The notes: a model not told the origin generated them from the letters alone. Shown: positions 28,633 through 37,827, counted from the stretch's first letter. The stretch is 64,000 bases of DNA from Thermoflexus sp. (GCF_034432235.1 NZ_DAOUCJ010000065.1:37373-101372); one strand, 5' to 3'. Made by a program: numbers and translations.

Positions 28633-29628
28633 ATGGGACGCAGGGGATGGTGGCTTGCGGGGATGGGCGTTGCCGCCCTGGGGTATATGGGCGTGCGAGG
28701 CCTTCGGGCGCTCCTCGGCTGGAGGCCGGACGCGGCCGAGGAGTTCCTCCGCTGGACCGGACCCACCGCCACCGGGATCGATGTGGGCTCCGGCCGGGTT
28801 GATCTTCCGATTTTCTACTACCGGGATGATAGCTTCCTGGGGATCTTCACCGCCGATCGGGAGGCGGTGCGGGCCTTGCTCCCTTCCGACCGCCTTCACC
28901 CGGTGATGACCCCCGGCGGCCGGGCGCTGGTGGGGATCGCCGCTTTCCATTACATCCACACCACCATCGGCCCGTATGGGGAGGTGGCCATCGCCCTCCT
29001 GTGCACCTATGGACGGCCCGCCCCGCCCGGGCTCCCGGTGCTCCTGGAAAGCCGCTTCCCGGGGTGGGGGGCTTTCATCCTCCATCTGCCGGTGACCACC
29101 CGCATCGCCCGGGACGCCGGGCGAGTGATCTATGGCTACGCCAAGTTCCTCGCCGACATGGACTTCGAGAAAACTCCGGCCTTCCAGCGGGTGCGCCTCA
29201 GCGAGGGCGACCGTCATATCCTCACCCTGACGGTCCGTTCCGGCGGGCCGGTGATCCGGGACCTGCGCCCGCTGGTGACCTTCAGCGTCCGCGACGGCGC
29301 GCTGATCCGCACCACCATCCCGGTCTACGCGGTCTACCAGCTGGGCCTGCGCCCGGGATCCGGCGCGCTGATCCTGGGCGATCACCCGGTGGCGGATCAG
29401 CTCCGGAGCCTGGATCTCTCCCCTGTGGCCGTCGCGACGAAGAACTACCTGGTCCGCTACGCCATCCTCCCAGCTGGGGAGGCCATCGACTCGGCGGCGC
29501 GGCCGCACGCGCCGTATCCGGGAGCGGATCGCCCCGTGGCCCGTCTCACGGTTCGCTATGGGGAAGCCGCCACGCCGGTGATCATCCATTCCCCTTCGGA
29601 AGATCCGGGAGGGCTCCGTGAGCGTTGA
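28633..29628 (+). CDS. acetoacetate decarboxylase-like protein
   Basis: A 331-residue protein that looks like the acetoacetate-decarboxylase superfamily. The stretch HYIHTTIGPYGEVAIALLC and the segment VIYGYAKFLADMDFEKTP correspond to the family's N-x-E and G-x-x-K-x-L-A motifs; the Lys of GYAKF could be the active-site Lys, although the normal lysine pair (KK) is reduced to one. N-terminal hydrophobic residues (WWLAGMGVAALGYMGVRGL) may anchor it to the membrane. Substrate unknown. RBS GGAGGGAGG. It overlaps the next gene by 11 bases and shares an operon with two acyl-CoA dehydrogenases. Confidence 0.75.
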   Translation: MGRRGWWLAGMGVAALGYMGVRGLRALLGWRPDAAEEFLRWTGPTATGIDVGSGRVDLPIFYYRDDSFLGIFTADREAVRALLPSDRLHPVMTPGGRALVGIAAFHYIHTTIGPYGEVAIALLCTYGRPAPPGLPVLLESRFPGWGAFILHLPVTTRIARDAGRVIYGYAKFLADMDFEKTPAFQRVRLSEGDRHILTLTVRSGGPVIRDLRPLVTFSVRDGALIRTTIPVYAVYQLGLRPGSGALILGDHPVADQLRSLDLSPVAVATKNYLVRYAILPAGEAIDSAARPHAPYPGADRPVARLTVRYGEAATPVIIHSPSEDPGGLRER

Positions 29629-30745
29629 AGAAGAAGCGCAGCTCCTGGAGGTCGCGCTCCGCCGCTTCCTCCAGCGGCTGGAGGCCGAGGATCCGGAGGC
29701 GGATCCGGCGCGCCGAGAGGCCCTGCTGAAAGAGGCGGAGGCGATCGGTCTGCTTACGGATCCGGATCCCGAAGCACCGGGCTTCGCGACGGGCATCTGG
29801 GGGCGCTGGGTGTGGGCGGAACGCCTCGGCCTCTCCCTGCATGTGCTGGCTCGGCTGGGCGAGGCCTGTGCGGGGTTCGCCCTCGCCCTCCACGCCCAGG
29901 GGATCGCCTGCGCCGCCCTGGAGGGCGCTCGGGTCTTCCCCCGGGGCACTCGGCTGGCCCTGGGCGGACTGCTGACCGATGGGATCTCCCCGAGCCCCTT
30001 CGCCGGGGAGGAGGAGGATGGGCTGCGCCTCACCGGGCCGCATGACCATCTCCTTCTGGAAGGTCGCTCCTGGTTTCTGATCTCGGCCGGCCCTCCCCAG
30101 GGCCTCCTGCTCTTCGCCCGCGCCGCAGAGGATTCTTCCTGGGCGCTGATCGCCCTCCCCGCAGACCTCCCGGGGGTCCGACTCGAACCCCTTCCGGAGC
30201 GCCTGGGGCTTCGAGGGGCGTGGATGGGCCATCTGCACGCAGGCGGGGTTCTCATCGCTCGGGAGGGTGTCGCCCGGATCCTCGCTCGGGGGGAGGAAGC
30301 CCATCGGCGTCTGCGGCGGCTCCTTGCCCTGGACTGGCTGGGCCATGCGGCCATCGCCCTGGGCGTCGCCCGACGGTCCCTGGATCAAGCGCGGGCATAT
30401 GCCCGGACCCGTTATCAGGGGGGACGCCGGATCATCGCCCATGGGCCGGTGCGCAGCCTGCTGGGGACGGCGGCCGCGGATGTGATGACCCTGGAGCTCC
30501 TGTTGAAGGCCCACGCGGAGCAGCCTCTGGCGGCGCTGTCCGAGGACGTCCTGGAACGCTGGGCCGCCATCGCCAAGCTGGCCATCGCCGAGCACGCCTG
30601 GCGGGCGGTCTCGAACAGCCTGCAGGTGATGGGGGGATACGGCTATATGGAGGACCACGGCTTGGCCGGGCGCCTGCGGGATGTCTCCACCCTGCGCGTG
30701 CTCCACGGGTCGCCCGACCGGATCCGGTTGCGTTACGCCGAGTGA
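29618..30745 (+). CDS. acyl-CoA dehydrogenase-like protein lacking the usual catalytic Glu
   Basis: A 375-residue protein, slightly short for the family and with a divergent N-terminal half (no conserved FAD-contact Trp-x-Ser segment seen). The C-terminal helical domain is clear: ARTRYQGGRRIIAHGPVRSLLG, SNSLQVMGGYGYMEDHGLAGRLRDVSTLRVLHGSPDRIRLRYAE. Where active enzymes read IYEGT, this has VLHGS, so the E376-type base is absent; an Asp in LLALDWLGHAA aligns roughly with the alternative Glu of isovaleryl-CoA dehydrogenase. It could be the non-catalytic partner of the next protein. GTG start at 29618 with GGGAGGG upstream. Confidence 0.85.
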   Translation: MSVEEEAQLLEVALRRFLQRLEAEDPEADPARREALLKEAEAIGLLTDPDPEAPGFATGIWGRWVWAERLGLSLHVLARLGEACAGFALALHAQGIACAALEGARVFPRGTRLALGGLLTDGISPSPFAGEEEDGLRLTGPHDHLLLEGRSWFLISAGPPQGLLLFARAAEDSSWALIALPADLPGVRLEPLPERLGLRGAWMGHLHAGGVLIAREGVARILARGEEAHRRLRRLLALDWLGHAAIALGVARRSLDQARAYARTRYQGGRRIIAHGPVRSLLGTAAADVMTLELLLKAHAEQPLAALSEDVLERWAAIAKLAIAEHAWRAVSNSLQVMGGYGYMEDHGLAGRLRDVSTLRVLHGSPDRIRLRYAE

Positions 30746-30772
30746 TCTTTTTTCTGAGGAACAGGAGGCGCG

Positions 30773-32134
30773 ATGCATCCGGAGCTGCTCGATGCCATTC
30801 AGCGCCTGAAGCCCTTGGGGCGCTGGCTGTATGACCATTCCACGGAAACCATGTGGGAGCGGGACACGCGCACGCTGCCCCGGGATCTGCAGCGGCGTCG
30901 CCGGGCCTACCGGCGCTTCGCGGAGCAGTTCATTGCGCCCCTCGCCCGGGAGGCGGATCGAGATCCGGAAGGGGTGGATCTCGGGCCGCTGTATCGAGAG
31001 GCCGGCCGTCGGGGTTTCCTCTCCGAGGCCGCGCCGTGGCCCATCGGCACCATGCCCTGGCGGGCGATCTCCGGGCGGCATATCTTCCATTTCGCCTTGA
31101 AAGCGGAGGAGTTCTGCGCCGCCTGCGGGGGCATCGGGCTGGCGTTACTGTTCCACGACCTGGGGATGGCCCCGCTGTTGCTCTGCGGCGACCTGGGGGT
31201 CTGGCGCCGGTGGCTGTGGCCGATCTGCCGCGCCAACCGGCGCGGGGAGATCCGCTTGGTCGCTTATGCCATCACGGAGCCGGAGGCGGGCTCCGATGTG
31301 GAGGAGAGCGAGGGCGCCACCTCCGCCCGCTTCTGCACCGTTGCCCGCAAGGTTCGCGGGGGCTATGTGATCCAGGGCCAGAAGGTCTTCATCTCCGGCG
31401 GAAGCCGCGCGGACTACGTGGTGGTGTTCGCGGTGCTGGAGCGGGAGGACGGCCAGCCGCCGCGGGTGGATCGGGATTTCACCGCCTTCATCGTCGAGCG
31501 GGGACGGGAAGGGTTCCGGACCGGGCGACGGGAGCGCAAGCTGGGCCAGCGGGCCTGCGATGCCACCCAGTTGTTCTTCGACCAGGTGTTCGTCCCGGAG
31601 ACCCATCGCATCGGGCCGGAGCGCTCGGGCTGGGCCCTGAACCGGAACGTCCTCAATTACTCGCGGGCGGTGGTGGGGGCCATCGCCCTGGGGATCGCCC
31701 GTGGGGCAGTGGAGGCCGCCACCCGCTTCGCCCGGGAAACCCGCCTGGGGAACCGCCCCCTGCTGGCGTATCCGGAGGTGCAGGTCGCCCTGGCCGAGCT
31801 GTGGGCCCTGACGATGGCGATGCGGGCGATGGTCTGGCAGAGCGCCCGGTATCGACGCCCCGTTCAGGGGATCGCCGCCGCCACCAAAGCCCTGTGCGCC
31901 GATCTCGGGGTTTACATCACCACCCGCGCGCTGGACCTGATGGGGGACTGGGGCTACATGCCAGCCTGGGGGGTGGAGAAGGCCCTGCGGGACGTTCGGC
32001 TGAACCCGATCTACGAAGGCACCAACCAGATCAACATGCTGGCCCTGGTGGAATCCTTTTGGGCCTCGGATCTGGCCGGCGTCCCTTACCCCCAGATCCC
32101 CTCTGAAGATCGCTCATTCGGCCGGAGCCTCTGA
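30773..32134 (+). CDS. acyl-CoA dehydrogenase with intact catalytic Glu
   Basis: A 453-residue flavoprotein that oxidises acyl-CoA thioesters to enoyl-CoA. FAD and substrate motifs: AYAITEPEAGSDVEE, VIQGQKVFISGGSRADYVVVFAV, ERKLGQRACDATQLFFDQVFVP, and the catalytic loop LNPIYEGTNQINML with Glu present. It is larger than the usual 380-390, with an N-terminal extension of about 60 residues (HPELLDAIQRLKPLGRWLYD onward). The AGGAGG site is four bases from the ATG. It starts 27 bases after the preceding dehydrogenase, consistent with a heteromeric complex. Confidence 0.93.
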   Translation: MHPELLDAIQRLKPLGRWLYDHSTETMWERDTRTLPRDLQRRRRAYRRFAEQFIAPLAREADRDPEGVDLGPLYREAGRRGFLSEAAPWPIGTMPWRAISGRHIFHFALKAEEFCAACGGIGLALLFHDLGMAPLLLCGDLGVWRRWLWPICRANRRGEIRLVAYAITEPEAGSDVEESEGATSARFCTVARKVRGGYVIQGQKVFISGGSRADYVVVFAVLEREDGQPPRVDRDFTAFIVERGREGFRTGRRERKLGQRACDATQLFFDQVFVPETHRIGPERSGWALNRNVLNYSRAVVGAIALGIARGAVEAATRFARETRLGNRPLLAYPEVQVALAELWALTMAMRAMVWQSARYRRPVQGIAAATKALCADLGVYITTRALDLMGDWGYMPAWGVEKALRDVRLNPIYEGTNQINMLALVESFWASDLAGVPYPQIPSEDRSFGRSL

Positions 32135-32181
32135 TCAAGATTAGAATAAAGCGGAAGATCTTCCGGGGATGTGGCGCAACA

Positions 32182-32589
32182 ATGCAACGAGCGGATGACT
32201 GGTTGCGGGAGGCTCAGGCCGAATGGCAGGCAGCCCAGGATCTGTTTCGAAACGGGCATTGGTCCTGGTGCTGTTTCACATGCCAGCAGGCGGCTGAGAA
32301 GGCCTTGAAGGCATTGGGGGAGCATTTCCGTCATCCTCTGTTCGGGCATAACCTGAATATATTACTGGACGCCCTGGCCGTTTACGCAGATATCCCTTCT
32401 GAGATTCGGGAGGCCTGCGCGCGCCTGAACCGCTTCTATATTCCCACCCGTTATCCGAACGCCTTCGACCGGGGCGCACCCGTCGATCAGTTCCTGGAAT
32501 CGGACGCCCGGCAAGCCCTCCAGGATGCAGCGGAGGTGATTCGCTTTGCAGAATCTTCCATCCGGCCTTCCGGATCAGGAGCGCTTTGA
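32182..32589 (+). CDS. HEPN-domain protein (likely toxin of HEPN/MNT pair)
   Basis: A 135-residue helical HEPN protein of the PF05168 type. Hallmarks: ADDWLREAQAEWQAAQDLF, WCCFTCQQAAEKALKALG, the GHNLNILLDAL motif and NRFYIPTRYPNAFDRGAP. Known HEPN toxins are RNases with an RX4-6H motif; here RHPLFGH fits R-X5-H in an unusual place, and no C-terminal RX4-6H is evident, so catalytic status is unclear. It overlaps the nucleotidyltransferase gene by 44 bases. Such two-gene units act as toxin-antitoxin or phage-defence modules. Confidence 0.88.
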   Translation: MQRADDWLREAQAEWQAAQDLFRNGHWSWCCFTCQQAAEKALKALGEHFRHPLFGHNLNILLDALAVYADIPSEIREACARLNRFYIPTRYPNAFDRGAPVDQFLESDARQALQDAAEVIRFAESSIRPSGSGAL

Positions 32590-32989
32590 GCGGACTGTTC
32601 AGCGGCTCCTCCGAGAGCGGGGAGAAGAGATCGAGTTCCTGGTTCTGTTCGGCTCCATCGCCCGGGGAGACTGGTCCTGGCGCAGCGATTATGATCTCCT
32701 CCTGGGCCTTCGGGGGGCAGATGGCCTGCGCCTGATCGATCGAATCCTCCACTTCACCCCGCTCCTTGAGGGGAACGTGGACCTCTTCCCATATAGCCGC
32801 CCGGAATGGGAGCGGATGTTCGAAGAACGCCATCCGCTGCTTCTGGAGGCTCTGGACCATGGCATCGTCCTCTGGGATCGCGGGGCCTTCGCCCGGATGC
32901 GATCGATCTTCCAACAATGGAAAGCCCGCGGGGAGGTGGAACGCCTGCCCTCCGGATGGCGGATCCGATGGCCCCGGGAGGGAGAATGA
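32546..32989 (+). CDS. minimal nucleotidyltransferase (MNT; likely antitoxin)
   Basis: A 147-residue protein. The nucleotidyltransferase signature is complete: LVLFGSIARGDWSWRSDYDLLLGL gives GSxARG and the SDxDLL acids, and GNVDLFPYS supplies the third Asp. MntA-type proteins AMPylate the HEPN partner to neutralise it; whether this pair does so is inferred. TTG start at 32546 with GGAGG about nine bases upstream, inside the HEPN gene, so translation is coupled. The gene ends 10 bases before the convergent iolO-like gene. Confidence 0.88.
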   Translation: MQNLPSGLPDQERFERTVQRLLRERGEEIEFLVLFGSIARGDWSWRSDYDLLLGLRGADGLRLIDRILHFTPLLEGNVDLFPYSRPEWERMFEERHPLLLEALDHGIVLWDRGAFARMRSIFQQWKARGEVERLPSGWRIRWPREGE

Positions 32990-32999
32990 GACTACAGCG

Positions 33000-33824
33000 C
33001 TACTTGGGGGAACGGTTCAGCGCGATACGCGCCCATCGGGCGACCTGCGCCATCGCCTCCTCCAGCGAAGGCTGAGGCAGCACCTCGGCGGAGAGCCACC
33101 CCCGGTAGCCCGCCTCTCGAAGCGCCTTCAGGACAGACTCAAAATCCAGATGCCCCCACCCGGGCGCCCGGCGGTTGGAGTCCGCGATATGCACATGGAA
33201 CAGCCGGTCCCCCGCGCGAGCGATGGCCCTCTCCAGGGAAGCTTCCTCTATGTTGGCGTGGAACGTGTCCAGCAGCACGCCCACCTGGGATCGCCCCACC
33301 CGCTCGATGAGGGAAAGCGCCTCCTCGACCGTGTTCAACAGGTCCGTTTCGTAGCGGTTTAAAGGCTCCAGCGCCAGTCGAACGGGGTAGGCGGCCCGGT
33401 CCGCCAGGCGGGCGATGGCTTCGCTCAGCCATTCGAGCGCCTGGGCCCGATCGACGCCAGCCATCAGGCGCCCGCGGATCAACCCGATGATCACCAGGCT
33501 TCCCCATTCCGCCGCCAGCTCCAGGTGGGCCTCCAGCCGGGCGAGGGCTGCCCGGCGCACGGCGGCATCCGGATGGGTGAGGGATAACCCTTCCTCGACC
33601 CACGCCTGACCGGTGCCGATGGCCGGGACCCGCAGTCCATAGCGTTCCAGGAGGGCCCGCAACGGTGAAGCCGGGACGGTCGCCGGATCCCGAACGGCCA
33701 GTTCCACCCCGGCGTATCCCAGCGCCCGCAGCTGCGCCAGGGTGGCCTCCAGCTCCTCGATGGCGGCAACGGCTTCAAAGCGGGTAGGTTGCCAGGAAAG
33801 CACAAACGCCAGCGGCCATCCCAT
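33000..33824 (-). CDS. 5-keto-L-gluconate epimerase-like TIM-barrel protein
   Basis: A 274-residue AP-endonuclease-2/xylose-isomerase-like TIM barrel. Metal ligands are visible in order: Glu in LALEPLNRYETDLLNT, Asp in LLDTFHANIEEAS, His in HVHIADSNRRAPG, Glu in SAEVLPQPS. The EPLNRYETD pattern matches Thermotoga IolO, which turns 5-keto-L-gluconate into D-tagaturonate; D-psicose/tagatose 3-epimerases share the motif, so exact specificity is inferred from neighbours (IolM, IolN, UxaE). Last gene of the cluster, four bases after the SDR gene. Confidence 0.8.
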   Translation of the reverse strand: MGWPLAFVLSWQPTRFEAVAAIEELEATLAQLRALGYAGVELAVRDPATVPASPLRALLERYGLRVPAIGTGQAWVEEGLSLTHPDAAVRRAALARLEAHLELAAEWGSLVIIGLIRGRLMAGVDRAQALEWLSEAIARLADRAAYPVRLALEPLNRYETDLLNTVEEALSLIERVGRSQVGVLLDTFHANIEEASLERAIARAGDRLFHVHIADSNRRAPGWGHLDFESVLKALREAGYRGWLSAEVLPQPSLEEAMAQVARWARIALNRSPK

Positions 33825-33828
33825 CCCT

Positions 33829-34650
33829 TCAAACCCCTGCGTAAGCGTTGAATCCCCCGTCGATCGGCACCACCACCCCGGTCACAAAAGCGCTGGCCGG
33901 AGAAGCCAGCCAGATCACCGTGCCGATCAGATCCTCCGGATCCCCGAACCGACCCATGGGCGTATGATCCAGGATCGCCCGGCCTCGAGGGGTCAGGTTC
34001 CCATGCTCATCCAGGAGCAGATATCGATTCTGCTGGGTGAGGAAGAACCCCGGGGCAATGGCGTTCACCCGGATCTTTGGGGAGTATTCCTGGGCCAGAT
34101 GCACCGCCAGCCACTGGGTGAAATTGCTCACTGCCGCCTTGGCCGCGGCATACCCCACCACACGGGTCAGAGGGCGGAAGGCCGCCATGGAGGAGACGTT
34201 AATAATGACCCCCTCGCCCGCCTCGACCATCTGTCGGGCGAAAACCTGGCTGGGGAGGATCGCCCCGCCGAAAAGGTTGAGGGCCACCACTTTCTCCAGG
34301 GCCTCCAGGGGCAGATCGAAGAACGATCGTTCCGGCCCGACGGTGGCCTCCGGCATATTCCCCCCGGCCAGGTTGATCAGGATGCTCACCGGCCCCGCCT
34401 CCTGCCGGACCCGTTCCGCGACCGCCTCGATCTCCGCCCGGTTGAGCACATCCATCCGGTAGCCGCAAGCCTCCAGGCCCTCCGCCTGCAACTCCGCCAG
34501 GCGGCCCTCCAGAGGATGGATATCGGTGAGCACCAGGCGGGCCCCCGCCCGGCCCAGGCCGCGAGCGATCGCGCCGGCCAGAACCCCAGCACCCCCCGTC
34601 AGCAAGGCGACTTTCCCCTTCAGGGAAAACAAGGTTTCCAGATAGCTCAT
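33829..34650 (-). CDS. SDR oxidoreductase, likely D-mannonate oxidoreductase (fructuronate reductase)
   Basis: A 273-residue short-chain dehydrogenase. Cofactor motif TGGAGVLAGAIARGLGRAG, LINLAGGNMPE, and active-site Ser-Tyr-Lys as VSSMAAFRPLTRVVGYAAAKAAV. The long substrate loop IAPGFFLTQQNRYLLLDE and the end PASAFVTGVVVPIDGGFNAYAGV resemble D-mannonate oxidoreductases that interconvert D-fructuronate and D-mannonate, and that fits the neighbouring UxaE. Gluconate 5-dehydrogenase is an alternative. Asp in VLTDIHP favours NAD(H). Begins 75 bases after the gnd stop. Confidence 0.85.
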   Translation of the reverse strand: MSYLETLFSLKGKVALLTGGAGVLAGAIARGLGRAGARLVLTDIHPLEGRLAELQAEGLEACGYRMDVLNRAEIEAVAERVRQEAGPVSILINLAGGNMPEATVGPERSFFDLPLEALEKVVALNLFGGAILPSQVFARQMVEAGEGVIINVSSMAAFRPLTRVVGYAAAKAAVSNFTQWLAVHLAQEYSPKIRVNAIAPGFFLTQQNRYLLLDEHGNLTPRGRAILDHTPMGRFGDPEDLIGTVIWLASPASAFVTGVVVPIDGGFNAYAGV

Positions 34651-34725
34651 CAGGTTCCTCCTGAACGCCTCGCCTTCGGAAATTGGAAAGAAGAGAGCTC
34701 CCTTCCCCGTCCATGAGATACTTTC

Positions 34726-36138
34726 TCAATCCAGCCACTCCGTATGGAAAACGCCGGGCCGATCGATCCGCTCGTAGGTATGGGCCCCGAAGGCATCCCG
34801 CTGGGCCTGGATGAGGTTGGCCGGCAACCGGGAACGGCGCATGGAGAGCACATAATCCACGGCCGTGCTCAGCGCGGGCATCGGGATCCCCGCCTCGAAA
34901 GCCCAGCGCAAGATCCGCCCGGCCGCCGGCAGGCGCTGCTGCAGCTCGGCCCGGAAGCGCGCGCTGAACAGAAGATGCGGATCCTCCGGGTCCTCCCGCA
35001 CGATCTCCCGAAGGAACCCCAGCCAGCGGGCGCGGATGATACAGCCGGCCCGCCAGATCCGCAGGACCTCCGCTCGATCCGTTCCATAGTGATAGACCTG
35101 AGAGGCTTCGCTTAGCAGCCAGAGCCCCTGAGAGAAAGCCGCAAGCAACACCAGATTCAGCGCCGCCTCCAGATCCGCCAGGATGCCTTCTGAGGAAGAC
35201 CCGGGACGCGGATCCGGCCATGGGAACCCGGCCCCGATTCGCTCCCGATCCGCCTTGAAATGGGAGAGGGTCCGCGCGATCACCGCCGCGGTGAGGGTGG
35301 GAACGGGCACGCCCAGCTCCAGCGCGCTCTGGGCCGCCCACCGCCCTGTCCCTTTCTGCTCCGCGCGATCCATGATCCGCTCCACCAGTGGTTCCCCGCT
35401 CTCGGGATCCCGGTAGCGCAGGACGCGGGCGGCCAGCTCCGTGAGGAAGGCGTTTAACGTCCCCTCGTTCCAGCGCTCGAAGGTTTCCGCGATCGCTTCG
35501 ACGGGCATCCCCATGGCCGTCTTCATAAAATCATAGGCCTCGGCGATGCCCTGCATGAAGGCGTATTCGATGGCGTTATGCACCATCTTCACGTAATGCC
35601 CGGCCCCGCCCCGACCCATATAGGCGCAGCAGGGGCCCTCCTCGCTCTGCGCGGCGATACCGATGAGCATCCCCTCGACCATGGCATAGGCTTCAGGGGA
35701 CCCACCCGGCATGATCGAGGGGCCCAGCAAGGCCCCTTTCTCCCCCCCGCTGATCCCCACCCCCAGGAACCGGATCCCATGGGCGGCCAGCTCCTGCATG
35801 CGACGTTCGGTATCCGCGTAATGGGAGTTTCCGCCATCCATCACCAGATCCCCCGGCTCCAGGAGGGGAAGCAACGCCTCGATCATCTGATCCACCGCCG
35901 ACCCGGCCTGGACCATCAGCAGGATCCGGCGGGGGCGTTCCAGGCACTGCACGAATTCCTGCAGGGTGTAGGCGGGGATGATCGGCTCGTCCCGCACGCG
36001 ATCCCGCAGGAACGCCTCGGTCCGCTCCCGGGTCCGGTTGTAGACGCACACCCGGAATCCGTGCCGCGCGAAATTCAGGGCCAGGTTCTGGCCCATCACC
36101 GCCAGACCGACGATCCCGATCTCGCCACTGTTCCGCAT
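34726..36138 (-). CDS. gnd: 6-phosphogluconate dehydrogenase, decarboxylating
   Basis: A 470-residue full-length Gnd that makes ribulose 5-phosphate, CO2 and NADPH. Landmarks: IGIVGLAVMGQNLALNFARHGF, NRT after the second strand (NADP preference), GISGGEKGALLGPSIMPGG and VKMVHNAIEYAFMQGIAEAYD with the catalytic Lys. The C-terminal helical domain includes WRAGCIIRARWLGFL and ends with AHTYERIDRPGVFHTEW. The ATG at 36138 gives the conserved N-terminus; TTG 36162 is less likely. A 171-base gap separates it from gntK and holds no gene. Confidence 0.96.
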   Translation of the reverse strand: MRNSGEIGIVGLAVMGQNLALNFARHGFRVCVYNRTRERTEAFLRDRVRDEPIIPAYTLQEFVQCLERPRRILLMVQAGSAVDQMIEALLPLLEPGDLVMDGGNSHYADTERRMQELAAHGIRFLGVGISGGEKGALLGPSIMPGGSPEAYAMVEGMLIGIAAQSEEGPCCAYMGRGGAGHYVKMVHNAIEYAFMQGIAEAYDFMKTAMGMPVEAIAETFERWNEGTLNAFLTELAARVLRYRDPESGEPLVERIMDRAEQKGTGRWAAQSALELGVPVPTLTAAVIARTLSHFKADRERIGAGFPWPDPRPGSSSEGILADLEAALNLVLLAAFSQGLWLLSEASQVYHYGTDRAEVLRIWRAGCIIRARWLGFLREIVREDPEDPHLLFSARFRAELQQRLPAAGRILRWAFEAGIPMPALSTAVDYVLSMRRSRLPANLIQAQRDAFGAHTYERIDRPGVFHTEWLD

Positions 36139-36309
36139 GATCGTTTGCTCCGTGGGGGACAAATCTTGGTATTACACCGAATTTACGGACGCTCACCACA
36201 TGGAGCAAGACTACCGGGAACCCCACCCATGAACGCTCCATCCGGCTGCCAAATATACGAGCAAACACCCACTTGCGCGTTTGGGCGCGAGCGGAACACA
36301 ACCCGGGCC

Positions 36310-37797
36310 TCATCGGAGGTCCATGGCCTCCTGATGGCGGCGGAACGCCGCCTCCAGATCCTCCAGCAAAGCCTGAAAGCGCTCGAACTGCCGCTCATAT
36401 GTGGGAACCCAATCCGCCACCGGTTCGTAGATCCGCACGGGCATCTCCCGGACCGCGGATCGCAGATCCGGGGCCGCGCCGATCGCGAACCGGGCCAGGG
36501 CAGCGCTTCCTGTCAGAGCCGGCTCCAGAACCTCCGGGATCTCCACCGGGATCTGGAGCACGGAAGCCAGGATGCGCACCCAGAGGGCCGAACGGGTTCC
36601 CCCGCCGCCCGCCCGAAGCCGAAATGGGGGCAAACCGCTGGCCCGCAGCGCCTCCAGGATCAGCCGGAGGGCGAAGGCCACGCCTTCCATAGCGGCCCGG
36701 ATGAGATGCCCCCGGCTGTGATGAGCCCGCAAGCCGAAGATCACCCCGGAGGCCAGATGGCTGATCCCTGGATACCGCTCGCCAGTTAAAAAGGGAAGAA
36801 ACAGAAGCCCGGTCGGCCTCCCGACGGCCTCGGCCAGAGCATCCTGTTCCGCATACTCCAGGCCCAGCAATGCCTCCCGCAACCACCGCAGAACGCCTCC
36901 CGCGTTGTTAATGGCCCCGCCCGGAAACCAGCGACCTCCGGCCAGATAATACGTCTGCAGGCGCATCTGCGGAAAGCGATCCAGAATCGGGCGATCGGCG
37001 ACCAGACGGATCATGGCCGTGGTCCCCAGGTTCATCGCCCCGACACCGGACGCCACAGCCCCCAGTCCCAGGCCCACTGCTCCCCCATCATAGACTCCCG
37101 CGATCACCTCCACGTCCGGGCGGAGGCCAAGCGCCCTGGCGGCTTCGGGGCGCAAGGGGCCGATCCGGGTTTCTGGAGGGACCACCTCCGGCAGGCGATC
37201 TTCCGTCAGCTCCACAAGGGAGAGGATCTCGGGATCCCATCGGAGAGTGTGCACATTCATCAGCTGCGTCGCGGTAGCCAGGGAGGGCTCCGTCAGGAAC
37301 CTTCCCAGAAGACGGAAGAGGAGGAAATCTTTCGCCCCCACAAACCAGCGGGCCTGATGGAAGATCTCCGGCCGGCGAACCCGAAGCCATTCCAGCTTGG
37401 CCAGCGGATATTGAAAGAGGGGCGGGCACCCGGTCCGCTGGTAGATCCTTCCGATATCCATACGGGCCAGCAACCCCGGGAACGTCTCCTGGGGCCGGGT
37501 GTCCAGGAGGGTCATCATCCCCATCAAGGGGCGACCCGCCGCATCGACCGGCATCAGGCCGAGCTGATAAGCGGAAAGGACCAGCCACCGGATCTCATCC
37601 GAGGCCTCTCCAGCGGCCTCCCGCACGGCCTCCACCCATTGATCCCACAGGATCTCCGGGTCATGCTCTGCCCGTCCGGTCTCGTCCCGGATCAGCGGGA
37701 GCTCCCGGACGACCACCTGATGGAGCTGCCCATCCCATCCGAAGCGCCCGGCCTTGAGATGGGTGGTGCCGATATCCACCGCGAGAATCTGGGCCAT
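36310..37797 (-). CDS. gntK: gluconokinase of the FGGY family
   Basis: A 495-residue carbohydrate kinase with both FGGY halves. ATP-site and substrate motifs include ILAVDIGTTHLKAGRFGWDG, the catalytic Asp in VIAGVYDGGAVGLGLGA, and GAMNLGTTAMIRLV with LRAGGGGTRSALWVRILASVLQIPVEI. It most resembles bacterial FGGY gluconokinases (B. subtilis GntK type); xylulokinase is a weaker alternative. Adjacent gnd supports a gluconate to 6-phosphogluconate to ribulose 5-phosphate route. Starts 30 bases after the dehydrogenase gene stop. Confidence 0.85.
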   Translation of the reverse strand: MAQILAVDIGTTHLKAGRFGWDGQLHQVVVRELPLIRDETGRAEHDPEILWDQWVEAVREAAGEASDEIRWLVLSAYQLGLMPVDAAGRPLMGMMTLLDTRPQETFPGLLARMDIGRIYQRTGCPPLFQYPLAKLEWLRVRRPEIFHQARWFVGAKDFLLFRLLGRFLTEPSLATATQLMNVHTLRWDPEILSLVELTEDRLPEVVPPETRIGPLRPEAARALGLRPDVEVIAGVYDGGAVGLGLGAVASGVGAMNLGTTAMIRLVADRPILDRFPQMRLQTYYLAGGRWFPGGAINNAGGVLRWLREALLGLEYAEQDALAEAVGRPTGLLFLPFLTGERYPGISHLASGVIFGLRAHHSRGHLIRAAMEGVAFALRLILEALRASGLPPFRLRAGGGGTRSALWVRILASVLQIPVEIPEVLEPALTGSAALARFAIGAAPDLRSAVREMPVRIYEPVADWVPTYERQFERFQALLEDLEAAFRRHQEAMDLR

Positions 37798-37827
37798 ATC
37801 TGCGGTTCCCTCATGACTCCGGGGGGA

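Noticed and set aside
36139..36309. Possible internal promoter between gntK and gnd (TATATT on the reverse strand)
   Set aside because: No acceptable -35 hexamer at proper distance; too weak to list.
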